Source: Acidobacteriota bacterium (GTDB lineage Bacteria; Acidobacteriota; Terriglobia; Terriglobales; Acidobacteriaceae). From it: 15,280 nucleotides of DNA. Positions 6,931-13,699 of this stretch are shown one piece after another (within the stretch, counting starts at the first letter, position 1; every line of letters begins with the position of its first letter). Position numbers and translations under genes: made by a program. The stretch is taken from NCBI GenBank assembly GCA_019510535.1, contig JAEKKE010000092.1, positions 1 through 15,280 of the forward strand. Direction: 5' to 3'. The notes beneath the pieces are model-generated. The model did no database searches and had not been told where the DNA came from. It saw only the letters and a program-made list of their open reading frames with translations.

Positions 6931-6981
6931 AATGCCTCTCCTGTTGTTTGGCCCGGGAAACAGGGCCTTCTGTTACGCCTT

Positions 6982-7011
6982 ATCAGATGCAAGCTACGCA
7001 CCAAATGTAAA
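6982..7011 (-). promoter_or_regulatory. Weak candidate promoter of the OmpA lipoprotein gene
   Basis: On the minus strand, TTTACA (7011-7006) and TCTGAT (6987-6982) lie 18 nt apart, about 50 nt upstream of the start codon. The -35 box is good but the -10 box is poor. The 216-nt gap shared with uvrC must hold promoters for both genes. Confidence 0.25.
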
Positions 7012-7057
7012 CTCCAAATGCTTTCAATGACTTGCGACATCTCCAAGGCCTAAACAG

Positions 7058-7070
7058 GGAAAAATTTTCC
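7058..7070. promoter_or_regulatory. A/T-rich palindrome upstream of uvrC
   Basis: GGAAAAATTTTCC is a perfect palindrome about an A:T centre, 76 nt before the uvrC start and 127 nt from the OmpA start. It could be an operator or an UP-like element. AATAAT (7115-7120) downstream is a possible -10 box with no good -35 partner. Confidence 0.25.
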
Positions 7071-7146
7071 TACCATCTCTTCCGACGATGTCCGGCTGTA
7101 GAGCGGAGTAATCTAATAATTTGCGCTCTGAAAGGCGCCTCCCCTG

Positions 7147-9099
7147 ATGGATCTGCTCGCGAAAATCCGGACATTGCCGACAAAACCCGGCTGTTACCTC
7201 TACAAAAACGCTGAGGGCGAGGTGATTTACGTCGGCAAGGCGAAGAACCTGCGGGCGCGTGTCCGCAGCTACTTCCTCGCCGCCAGCCAGGCGAATGCCA
7301 AGACCGGCTCCCTGATGCGCGAGGCGGTCGATATCGACTACATCCAGGTGGCGAACGAGCACGAAGCTCTGGCCCTGGAAAACAACCTGATCAAACAACG
7401 GAAGCCGCGGTTCAACATCCTGCTGCGGGATGATAAGACCTACCCGTATATCAAGCTGACGCTAGGCGACCGCTATCCGAAGGTCTTTGTCACGCGGCGA
7501 CTGAAGAAAGACGGGTCAGCTTACTTCGGGCCGTACTTTCCGGGCAATCTGGCATATCGCCTGGTGGACTTGATCCATCGCAGCTTCCTTATTCCGTCAT
7601 GTAAGGTGGATCTCTCCCGCTATCACCCACGCGCCTGCCTGCAGTACTACATCAAGCGCTGCCTGGGACCATGCGTGGAAGGCTTCACGACACCGGAGGC
7701 CTACCGCGAGGCAGTACGCGACGTACAGCTTTTTCTCGACGGAAAAGAAAGCGAGTTGGAAGGACGCCTGCGAGAGCGCATGGCCGAAGCCGCTGCCGCA
7801 GAGCAGTATGAGCTTGCCGCACGGATGCGTGACCAGCTCATCACGGTGCAGCAATTGCAGGAGAAGCAGCGCATTGCCAGCACAGAAAACGAGGACGCTG
7901 ACGTCTTCGGCTTCCACTTCGAGAAAGAGATGCTCGCGGTCAACCTCTTCCATATGCGGTCAGGCAAGATCGTGGATAAGCGCGACTTCTTCTGGGAAGA
8001 CCTGCCCGACTTCAGCTTTCTGACGGAAGATCCTGAGGAAAGTGATGAGACGGAAGACATCGAAGCTCTCGGCCCTCGAGGAGTTCCGGAGGCGGCAGCA
8101 GAAGCAACGATCGAGCGGCCCGCGTTCTCTCCGTCAGCCTTCTTCTCTGCTTTGCTGAAGCAGGTGTATCTCGATCAGCCGTATGTGCCCAAGCATATCT
8201 ACGTCCCGGTCGATTTCCCTGATCGCGTGGCTCTGGCTTCCCTGCTCTCAGAGCGGACGGGGCACAAGATTGAGCTGGCCGCGCCGCAACGCGGAGACAA
8301 GCGGTCCTTGGTTGACCTGGTATGCCAGAACGCCAAGCAGGCTTATGATCAACGGTTCCGCACGCTGCAGCCGACCAACAAGGCCATTGCGGAAGCATTG
8401 CAGGACGCGCTGAGCCTGGAGGAACCGCCGCGTCGCATCGAGTGCTTCGACATCTCCCACATTCAAGGAGCGGAGACGGTCGCCAGCATGGTGGTGTGGG
8501 AAGACGGCGCGATGAAGAAGTCGGACTACCGCAAGTTCAAGGTGAAGACCGTGACGGGCGTCGACGACTTCGCTTCCATGCGCGAGATTGTGCATCGCCG
8601 CTACTCACGCATGTTGGAAGAGAAGAAAGATCTACCATCACTGATCCTGATCGACGGCGGCCTTGGACAGCTTCACGCGGCCTATGCCGCGCTGGAACAG
8701 CTCGGGCTCACGCTGCAACCGCTGGCCTCCATCGCAAAGCGCGAAGAGATCGTCTATGTCTACGGTCAGGAGGACGAGCCAGTGGTGCTGGACCGCCGTT
8801 CTCCTGTGCTGCATCTGATCCAGAAGATCCGCGATGAATCGCACCGGTTTGCGATCACCTACCACCGCAAGCGCCGCGAGATGCGTGACCGCGATTCGGA
8901 GCTGCTGGCAATCCCGGGTGTAGGTCCACGGACGAGGCAACGGCTGCTGGAGCACTTTGGGTCACTGCGCGGCATCAAGCAGGCCGGGCCGGACGCCTTG
9001 TCGGCGGTGGTAAGTCCGGCAACAGCAGAGAAGATCCGGAACTACTTCCAGGGAGAGAACGAAGCAGCTGTCGACACGGCGCTGCGGGTAATTCAGTAA
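7147..9099 (+). CDS. uvrC: UvrABC excinuclease subunit C
   Basis: UvrC makes both incisions around a bulky lesion after UvrA/UvrB recognition. The 650-residue product shows every expected module. GIY-YIG nuclease: GCYLYK and VIYVGKAKNLRARVRSYF (15-43). UVR domain binding UvrB: about 205-240, EQYELAARMRDQ. RNase H-like nuclease: FDISH (D435), GVDDFASM (D473/D474), LIDGG (D503) and SHRFA (H566), matching the E. coli catalytic set D399, D438, D466, H538. Helix-hairpin-helix: IPGVGPRTRQRLLEHFGSL (589-607). Cysteines 152, 164, 172 and 176 match the four that hold the reported iron-sulfur cluster of UvrC. An acidic low-complexity insert (about 293-322) separates the UVR and nuclease modules. The ATG follows a weak GAAAGG. 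No recognisable LexA box precedes it. The next gene starts 56 nt later. Confidence 0.98.
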   Translation: MDLLAKIRTLPTKPGCYLYKNAEGEVIYVGKAKNLRARVRSYFLAASQANAKTGSLMREAVDIDYIQVANEHEALALENNLIKQRKPRFNILLRDDKTYPYIKLTLGDRYPKVFVTRRLKKDGSAYFGPYFPGNLAYRLVDLIHRSFLIPSCKVDLSRYHPRACLQYYIKRCLGPCVEGFTTPEAYREAVRDVQLFLDGKESELEGRLRERMAEAAAAEQYELAARMRDQLITVQQLQEKQRIASTENEDADVFGFHFEKEMLAVNLFHMRSGKIVDKRDFFWEDLPDFSFLTEDPEESDETEDIEALGPRGVPEAAAEATIERPAFSPSAFFSALLKQVYLDQPYVPKHIYVPVDFPDRVALASLLSERTGHKIELAAPQRGDKRSLVDLVCQNAKQAYDQRFRTLQPTNKAIAEALQDALSLEEPPRRIECFDISHIQGAETVASMVVWEDGAMKKSDYRKFKVKTVTGVDDFASMREIVHRRYSRMLEEKKDLPSLILIDGGLGQLHAAYAALEQLGLTLQPLASIAKREEIVYVYGQEDEPVVLDRRSPVLHLIQKIRDESHRFAITYHRKRREMRDRDSELLAIPGVGPRTRQRLLEHFGSLRGIKQAGPDALSAVVSPATAEKIRNYFQGENEAAVDTALRVIQ

Positions 9100-9143
9100 A
9101 ACTGCCTTCACTGGGCCACCATACCCGAGCCGCGCAAAATCGA

Positions 9144-9155
9144 TATTCTTAGAGT
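9144..9155 (+). promoter_or_regulatory. Candidate -10 element giving a leaderless phosphatase message
   Basis: TATTCT (9144-9149) is followed by TAGAGT and then the GTG start at 9156. The six-base spacing places the likely start of transcription on the start codon. No convincing -35 box is seen. Confidence 0.4.
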
Positions 9156-9968
9156 GTGAGTACTGCCGCTGAGCTTCATGCCGAATCGATCTCCTTTCAG
9201 GATCACTCCGAGAACTCCGGCCCCTTCGACATCGTGGGTGACGTTCACGGATGTATCGATGAGCTGAGGGAGTTGCTGGGAACGCTTGGATATCAGGTGG
9301 GCGATGATCTCTCCATCACATCCCCAGACAAGCGCAGGCTGGTCTTTGTCGGCGATCTCGCGGATCGCGGCCCGGGGATCCCGGAGGTCTTTCGTCTGGT
9401 ATCCACGGCGATGGCACAAGGCAAGGCGTTCTCTGTTGCCGGAAACCACGATGTACGGCTTGCGACCGCTCTGTGCGGCAAGACACTGCCTTTGACCTAC
9501 GGGCTGGCAGATTCGCTGGAACAGTTCGGACGGCAATCGCCGGAGTTCGCCAAGCAGATGGCGATCTTCATCAAGCGGCTGCCGGGACATCTGATCTTCG
9601 ACCATGCCAGGCTTCTGGTCGCTCACGCCGGCCTGAAGGAGTCCATGCATCGCGCCGCCACCATCCAGGCGCGGGAGCTGGCAATTCATGGAGAGAAGAC
9701 CGGAGTCCGCGATCAGTGGGGCGAGATCCGTTATCCGTGGGCGGCAGAGTACCAAGGGAGCCCGCTGATCGTCTTCGGGCATACTCCGGTGGAGAGCCCG
9801 GTGATCCTGAACAACACCATCAACATCGACACCGGGTGTGTCTTCGGCGGAAGGTTGACCGCATTGCGGTATCCGGAGTGTGAGTTCGTCTCGGTCCCGG
9901 CGAAGCGAAAGTACTATGAACCGACGCGGCCGTTTCTTTCGGACGATCCCCGGTTGCTGGTTGGGTAG
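9156..9968 (+). CDS. Stand-alone Pnkp-like metallophosphoesterase
   Basis: The 270-residue product is a calcineurin-type, two-metal phosphoesterase. Its ligands are all in place: D29 and H31 (GDVHG), D67 (GDLADRGP), N97 and H98 (GNHD), H157 (VAHAG) and H209 (FGHTP). Segments such as RYPWAAEYQGSP, FGHTPV and IDTGCVFGGRLTALRYPE match, from memory, the phosphatase module of bacterial polynucleotide kinase-phosphatase (Pnkp), which removes 3' phosphates or 2',3'-cyclic phosphates during RNA repair. Pnkp normally has an N-terminal kinase with a P-loop and a C-terminal ligase-like domain; neither is present here. The protein begins only about 23 residues before the first metal motif, and no other gene nearby is RNA-repair related. 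The GTG start has no Shine-Dalgarno sequence; TATTCT lies 6 nt upstream. A PrpE-like Ap4A hydrolase role is an alternative. Confidence 0.85.
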   Translation: MSTAAELHAESISFQDHSENSGPFDIVGDVHGCIDELRELLGTLGYQVGDDLSITSPDKRRLVFVGDLADRGPGIPEVFRLVSTAMAQGKAFSVAGNHDVRLATALCGKTLPLTYGLADSLEQFGRQSPEFAKQMAIFIKRLPGHLIFDHARLLVAHAGLKESMHRAATIQARELAIHGEKTGVRDQWGEIRYPWAAEYQGSPLIVFGHTPVESPVILNNTINIDTGCVFGGRLTALRYPECEFVSVPAKRKYYEPTRPFLSDDPRLLVG

Positions 9969-10000
9969 GTAGGCTCCGAGAACATCTTTGAGAACCACGC

Positions 10001-10049
10001 TCTGGTTGCCCCATTCTTTCGCTTTCAGCGAAAGAATGGGGCAGCCAGA
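10001..10049. repeat. Large 22-bp stem hairpin between convergent genes
   Basis: Two 22-nt arms (10001-10022 and 10028-10049) are reverse complements with one G-T pair, around a 5-nt loop (tttca). The arm core is TGCCCCATTCTTTCGC. It lies 33 nt after the phosphatase stop and 76 nt beyond the GDSL stop, so it may act as a bidirectional terminator. The size and near-perfect symmetry also fit a mobile palindromic repeat (REP/BIME-like) that is dispersed in related genomes; that is inference, since only one copy is in this window. Confidence 0.6.
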
Positions 10050-10064
10050 TGAGCTGTTGCTCAG

Positions 10065-10088
10065 AGCTTCAACTCAAGCTTCAACTCA
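10065..10088. repeat. Exact 12-bp tandem duplication downstream of the GDSL gene
   Basis: AGCTTCAACTCA occurs twice in direct succession (10065-10076 and 10077-10088). It lies between the large hairpin and the GDSL stop codon. Confidence 0.7.
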
Positions 10089-10124
10089 ACCCGAACAAAG
10101 CTTGCGTCTGCTTCTTGATAGGGC

Positions 10125-10964
10125 CTAATGAGCCGAAACCTTCTTTGCCTCGTCTGCCAACATGCCTCCCGCTACCTCATGGGCTCGCGTTGACGGATGC
10201 CCTTCGTGGTAAAAGAAGTACTTCTCCGGCGTGGCGCAGCGTGTGGGATCTTCGTTGTGGAGCACGCGGCCGGCACAGCGATCCGTCGTATTCGTAATGC
10301 CGTACTTCGCAGGGTTTGTAATCACCTCATCAAGAAATGCACCCCAGTTGCTGGTGGCAATCTCGATGTCGGCATGGCGACGCTTCATCTCTTCCGGAAT
10401 ACCGCGTAGCGCCGGGTTGACACGGATTCCCTGCTGCGCGAACTGCGGAATCTTCTCCGGAAGAATGGCGACCATGAAGCGGCGTGCTCCCAGACCATAG
10501 AGCGTCTCGATCTCGTCTTCAATGTCCTGTGCGCTGGTCTCGATGGGCAAAGTCCGGTCATTCAAGCCACCGGCAAAAAAGAACATCGTCCGCTTCGGGT
10601 CGAAGGTAACAAGACCAGCCTGCATCAACTCGCGGAATTGCCCTATTTGAAGTTGCATGCCATAGCCGAGGATCTCGCCGTGTTTATCAATACGCCCGAG
10701 TCCGCCATCGGTGCGAGCGCCGCTGACGGCGAAGTTCACGCTCGCCCTGGCCCACGACTTCAGCGGTATGACCAGATCGATGCCGAGATCTTTCGCCATG
10801 TACCAGACGGCCGTAGGACCGTTGCCGTCAATGTATCCGGCTCCGGTATCGGAGTAGCTGTCACCGAAGACGAAGAGCTGGTCATACGGGCGCGACGGCT
10901 TTTGCGCCTGAACCGCGATGGATCCGAGACAGAGTAGGAGAGCAAGCTTCCGGAGTGCGTGCAT
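10125..10964 (-). CDS. Secreted SGNH/GDSL-type lipase/esterase
   Basis: GDSL hydrolases cleave esters of lipids, acylated sugars or similar substrates. The 279-residue product has an N-terminal signal peptide with cleavage near residues 20-21 (VQA-QK), so it is exported. The SGNH blocks are visible. Block I is FGDSYSDTG with the nucleophile Ser36. Block II is NFAVSGARTDGG with Gly82. Block III is GGLND with Asn135. Block V is YHEGHPSTRAH with His256. The catalytic Asp normally three residues before that His is replaced by His253, with Glu254 next to it. The C-terminal part has two cysteines (C230, C243) that could bridge in the periplasm. It lies 45 nt after the YpfJ-type metallopeptidase gene on the same strand and probably shares its transcript. 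No good ribosome site precedes its ATG. The substrate is unknown. Confidence 0.85.
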   Translation of the reverse strand: MHALRKLALLLCLGSIAVQAQKPSRPYDQLFVFGDSYSDTGAGYIDGNGPTAVWYMAKDLGIDLVIPLKSWARASVNFAVSGARTDGGLGRIDKHGEILGYGMQLQIGQFRELMQAGLVTFDPKRTMFFFAGGLNDRTLPIETSAQDIEDEIETLYGLGARRFMVAILPEKIPQFAQQGIRVNPALRGIPEEMKRRHADIEIATSNWGAFLDEVITNPAKYGITNTTDRCAGRVLHNEDPTRCATPEKYFFYHEGHPSTRAHEVAGGMLADEAKKVSAH

Positions 10965-10978
10965 GCCGCCATGCTACG

Positions 10979-11018
10979 ACAGCAGCGCGTCAGTAGTCAC
11001 AGCAGCACTTCAGTAGTC
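10979..11018. repeat. 20-bp tandem duplication over the metallopeptidase stop codon
   Basis: Two 20-nt units (10979-10998 and 10999-11018) are identical at 18 positions. Each contains TCAGTAGTC, that is GACTACTGA on the coding strand. The right copy contains the true last codons and stop of the metallopeptidase gene (Asp-Tyr-stop); the left copy repeats that ending in the 45-nt gap before the GDSL gene. Confidence 0.75.
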
Positions 11019-11912
11019 CTGGTTATCCGCATCGCTGAGATTCTTGAAGGTATTGCAGGCGCCGATCGTCCCGTCCTGCAGACCCGCCTCAAGCCACTGC
11101 TGCCGTTGTGCCGAAGAGCCATGTGTAAAGCGTTCGGGACTAACGGCACGGCCGGCCATCTTTTGAAGATGATCGTCTCCGACCGCTGCCGCGGCCTTCA
11201 TGCCCTCTGCAATGTCGCTGGTGTGAACGTGGCCGCGCTGCTCCGCGGAGTGCGCCCACACACCGGCAAAGCAGTCGGCCTGAAGCTCCAGCGCGACGGA
11301 GAGCTGGCTGCGCTGCTCAGGACGCGCATGCATCAGGCGTTGCACATTGCTCTCAATCCCGAGCAGACGCTGCACATGGTGGCCGATCTCGTGCGTGACA
11401 ACGTAGGCCTGTGCGAACTCGCTCGTGCCGCCACCGAAGCTCTGGAGCTCCTCCCAGAAGCTGAGATCGATATAGACCTTCTGATCGACCGGGCAGTAAA
11501 AGGGACCGGTGGCCGCCTGCGCTGTGCCGCAGCCGGAATAGGTGGTATCGCGAAAGAGAACAAGCTTGGCATGGCGATAGGTCTTATCGCTCTGCTGGAA
11601 GATCTGTTCCCAGGTCTTCTGCGCGTCGTCGAGGGTCCAACTGATGAGCTGCACACTGTGCTTCTCTGCCTGGGTCTCTTCGACGGGACCCGCACTGCGG
11701 CGCTCTGCAGGCTGCGAGGGAGCATGACCCGCGCCAAAGAAACCGCCGAGGAAATTGCGGCCCGTAACCAGACTGAGGATCAGCAGAAGGATGAAGCCAC
11801 CGATACCGAGGCCGCCACCCATGCCGCCGAAGCCAAAACCGCCACCACCGCCGCCTGAGTCGCCTCGCCGGTCTTCGATATCGTCACTGTTGCCGCCAGG
11901 TGTCCAGTCCAT
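11010..11912 (-). CDS. YpfJ/KPN_02809-type neutral zinc metallopeptidase
   Basis: The 300-residue product belongs to the putative neutral zinc metallopeptidase family (Pfam family of YpfJ). It opens with MDWTPGGNSDDIEDRRG, the family's typical start, then a Gly-rich tract (about 19-38) and a single hydrophobic span (about 39-50). The zinc-binding HEIGHH sits at residues 174-179 (H174, E175, H178), with ELQADCFAGVWAH at 209-221 supplying the probable third ligand. The span and HEIGHH domain suggest an anchored protein with its catalytic domain outside the cytoplasm. The start ATG has AGGGG about 8 nt upstream. The C-terminus, NTFKNLSDADNQDY, ends within a 20-bp tandem repeat. It precedes the GDSL gene by 45 nt and is divergent from the glycosyltransferase gene. 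Its physiological substrate is unknown for the family. Confidence 0.92.
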   Translation of the reverse strand: MDWTPGGNSDDIEDRRGDSGGGGGGFGFGGMGGGLGIGGFILLLILSLVTGRNFLGGFFGAGHAPSQPAERRSAGPVEETQAEKHSVQLISWTLDDAQKTWEQIFQQSDKTYRHAKLVLFRDTTYSGCGTAQAATGPFYCPVDQKVYIDLSFWEELQSFGGGTSEFAQAYVVTHEIGHHVQRLLGIESNVQRLMHARPEQRSQLSVALELQADCFAGVWAHSAEQRGHVHTSDIAEGMKAAAAVGDDHLQKMAGRAVSPERFTHGSSAQRQQWLEAGLQDGTIGACNTFKNLSDADNQDY

Positions 11913-11985
11913 AATTCATCCCCTAATTCGTAATCTTAGATGCCATGGCGTGTGATGAAGAGGAACTTCAACGGTCTTCCTTGCG

Positions 11986-11997
11986 TATCCTTGCCGC
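11986..11997 (+). promoter_or_regulatory. Candidate -10 element giving a leaderless glycosyltransferase message
   Basis: TATCCT (11986-11991) is followed by TGCCGC and then the ATG at 11998. No Shine-Dalgarno sequence lies in front of the start. No convincing -35 box is seen. Confidence 0.4.
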
Positions 11998-13596
11998 ATG
12001 GCAACATCCGTGTCCGTGATCGTCCGCCCCGCCGACCCCGCACTCCGGCAGGCCATCAGGCTTGCAGCGATCTTCGCACTCATCAAGCTAGCTATTCATG
12101 TCGGCACGAATCTGCTGGAGCCAGTGATCGGCTATGGTTACTTCCGCGATGAGTTTTACTACCTGATGTGCGGCCGGCACCTGGCATGGGGATACGTGGA
12201 CCACGGCCCCGTAGTCGCGGTTCAGGCAAGGCTGGCGGAGCTCTTGTTCGGGCACTCCCTGGCTGGGATCCGCATGTTCTCCGCACTGGCGGGCGCAGCT
12301 CGCGTCTTTCTGACGGGTCTGCTGGCCTGGACGCTCGGCGGACGCCGGCCGGCGCAAGGCCTGGCGATGCTTTGTGTGTTGTGTGCGCCACAGTACCTTG
12401 GCCTCGACAGTTTTCTCTCGATGAACTCCTTCGAGTCGATGTTCTGGATGACCTGCCTGCTGGCGCTAGTCCTGCTACAGCGAGATCTCTGGCCACCGCA
12501 GCGGGCGTGGATGGTCCTCGGCGTCTCGGCTGGGCTGGGACTCTTGAACAAGCCCTCGATGATGTTCTTCCTGATCGCTGTAGGGCTGGCGCTGTTGTGC
12601 ACGCCGCAGCGGAAGCTGCTGTTCACACGTCATGCGGGGATGGGCATTGCCCTTCTGCTCCTGATCGCGAGTCCGAACGTCATCTGGCAGGCCATTCATC
12701 ACTGGCCGACACTGGAGTTTCTGGAGAATGGACGAAAGGCTGGGAAGAATATCTCACTCGGCTTCCTACCCTTCTTTCTGGCGCAATTCAAGAACGTGAA
12801 TCCGATTGCGGCCCTCGTATGGATTCCGGGAGTCGTCTTTCTGCTGCGCTCGACACAGTGGCGCTGGCTGGGCCTGACGTGGGTCTTTACCTACGCGATG
12901 ATGTTTGGCCTGCATGCGAAGGACTACTACCTGGTGCCGGTCTATCCCATCGTCTTTGCCGCCGGTGGTCTGGCATGGGAGAAACGCTTTGCAACACACA
13001 ACGCGGTCCACTGGGACTATCCCATCGCTTTCCCCATACTGTCAGGCTTGATTGCGCTGATAGCCATCCTTTCGCTGCCAATGGCAATTCCGGTGCTTCC
13101 GGTCGGGTCATGGCTGCACTATATGAAGGCGACGCATCTCTACGACAGTTCCACTAATACTGAGACGGACAGCTCCGGAATGCTACCGCAGTTTTATGCA
13201 GACCGTTTCGGATGGGAAGAGCTCTCCGCAAAGATCCGCGCGGCCTACCAGTCATTGCCGCAGGAAGATCAACGGAAGGCTGTGGTAACCGCCGGCAACT
13301 ATGGCGAGGCAAGTTCACTGCTCTTTCTCAATAAACCGGGTGAGATTCCGCCAGTGCTGAGTGGACACAATACTCACTTCCTCTGGGGACCGCAGGGCGC
13401 TACCGGAGAGGTCGTCTTCTCGATCAATGCAGCAAAGCTTCCCGGAATGCTGGAGTACTACCAGAGCTGCACTGTGGTCGGACATCTGGACCATCCATAC
13501 GCGATGCCATTTGAGAACCGGCGAAACATCTACCTCTGCCGGAACAGGAAGAAAAACCTGACCGAGGATTGGGCAAGCTTCAAGTTCTACTACTGA
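11998..13596 (+). CDS. GT39/PMT (ArnT-like) membrane glycosyltransferase
   Basis: The 532-residue product resembles the polyprenol-phosphate-sugar-dependent glycosyltransferases of the GT-C fold (PMT/ArnT type), which move a sugar from a lipid carrier on the outer face of the inner membrane. The diagnostic first loop after TM1 reads FRDEFYYLMCGRHLAWGYVD, with the Asp-Glu pair at residues 51-52, followed by HGP. Multiple hydrophobic segments follow between about 85 and 370 (about ten helices), with SGMNS-like loop residues near SFLSMNSFESMFW. A soluble C-terminal domain (about 385-532), probably periplasmic, begins after LPVGSWLHYM. The frame is long and uninterrupted. The donor and acceptor are unknown. 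It is the first gene of a plus-strand run, with two exporters downstream after a 103-nt gap holding repeated motifs. Confidence 0.87.
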   Translation: MATSVSVIVRPADPALRQAIRLAAIFALIKLAIHVGTNLLEPVIGYGYFRDEFYYLMCGRHLAWGYVDHGPVVAVQARLAELLFGHSLAGIRMFSALAGAARVFLTGLLAWTLGGRRPAQGLAMLCVLCAPQYLGLDSFLSMNSFESMFWMTCLLALVLLQRDLWPPQRAWMVLGVSAGLGLLNKPSMMFFLIAVGLALLCTPQRKLLFTRHAGMGIALLLLIASPNVIWQAIHHWPTLEFLENGRKAGKNISLGFLPFFLAQFKNVNPIAALVWIPGVVFLLRSTQWRWLGLTWVFTYAMMFGLHAKDYYLVPVYPIVFAAGGLAWEKRFATHNAVHWDYPIAFPILSGLIALIAILSLPMAIPVLPVGSWLHYMKATHLYDSSTNTETDSSGMLPQFYADRFGWEELSAKIRAAYQSLPQEDQRKAVVTAGNYGEASSLLFLNKPGEIPPVLSGHNTHFLWGPQGATGEVVFSINAAKLPGMLEYYQSCTVVGHLDHPYAMPFENRRNIYLCRNRKKNLTEDWASFKFYY

Positions 13597-13670
13597 ATGA
13601 TTGAATAACGAAATCATTCAATGATTGGATGAAGCAAACTGCTGGTCGCTCCGGTCTTGCCAATCATTGG
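13594..13670. promoter_or_regulatory. Four-copy AATGATT motif cluster before the LysE pair
   Basis: The core AATGATT occurs four times, in alternating orientation: TGAATGATT (13594-13602, plus), its complement AATCATTCA (13612-13620), CAATGATTGG (13619-13628, plus) and its complement CCAATCATTG (13660-13669). The first pair overlaps the glycosyltransferase stop codon and can form a 9-bp stem with a 9-nt loop. The second pair is a perfect 10-bp inverted repeat with 31 bp between. Placement just upstream of the exporters suggests operator sites; no known regulator is recognised. Confidence 0.45.
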
Positions 13671-13699
13671 TGGAAATCTGTAGCGTCCTTGCTGTCCTC

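Noticed and set aside
6931..7146. A LexA/SOS box for uvrC.
   Set aside because: I looked for Gram-positive (GAACN4GTTC) and alphaproteobacterial (GTTCN7GTTC) forms and found none. The A/T palindrome at 7058-7070 is not a known LexA site.
9108..9998. A 296-codon minus-strand frame opposite the phosphatase gene.
   Set aside because: It is antisense to a gene with complete metal-binding motifs, and its product shows no family features.
10959..11858. A 299-codon open frame on the plus strand opposite the metallopeptidase gene.
   Set aside because: It is antisense to a clear HEIGHH metallopeptidase. Its product has no recognisable motif and ends in low-complexity Ala/Thr sequence. GC-rich genes commonly leave long antisense frames open.
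12168..13157. A 329-codon open frame on the plus strand inside the glycosyltransferase gene.
   Set aside because: It is an alternative frame of the longer glycosyltransferase gene, which has clear family motifs. The alternative product is Arg/Gly/Ala-rich with no coherent membrane pattern.
13625..13699. An upstream TTG start that would add 25 residues to LysE copy 1.
   Set aside because: The added segment has no membrane character and overlaps the AATGATT cluster. The ATG at 13700 gives an N-terminus that aligns with copy 2 exactly.
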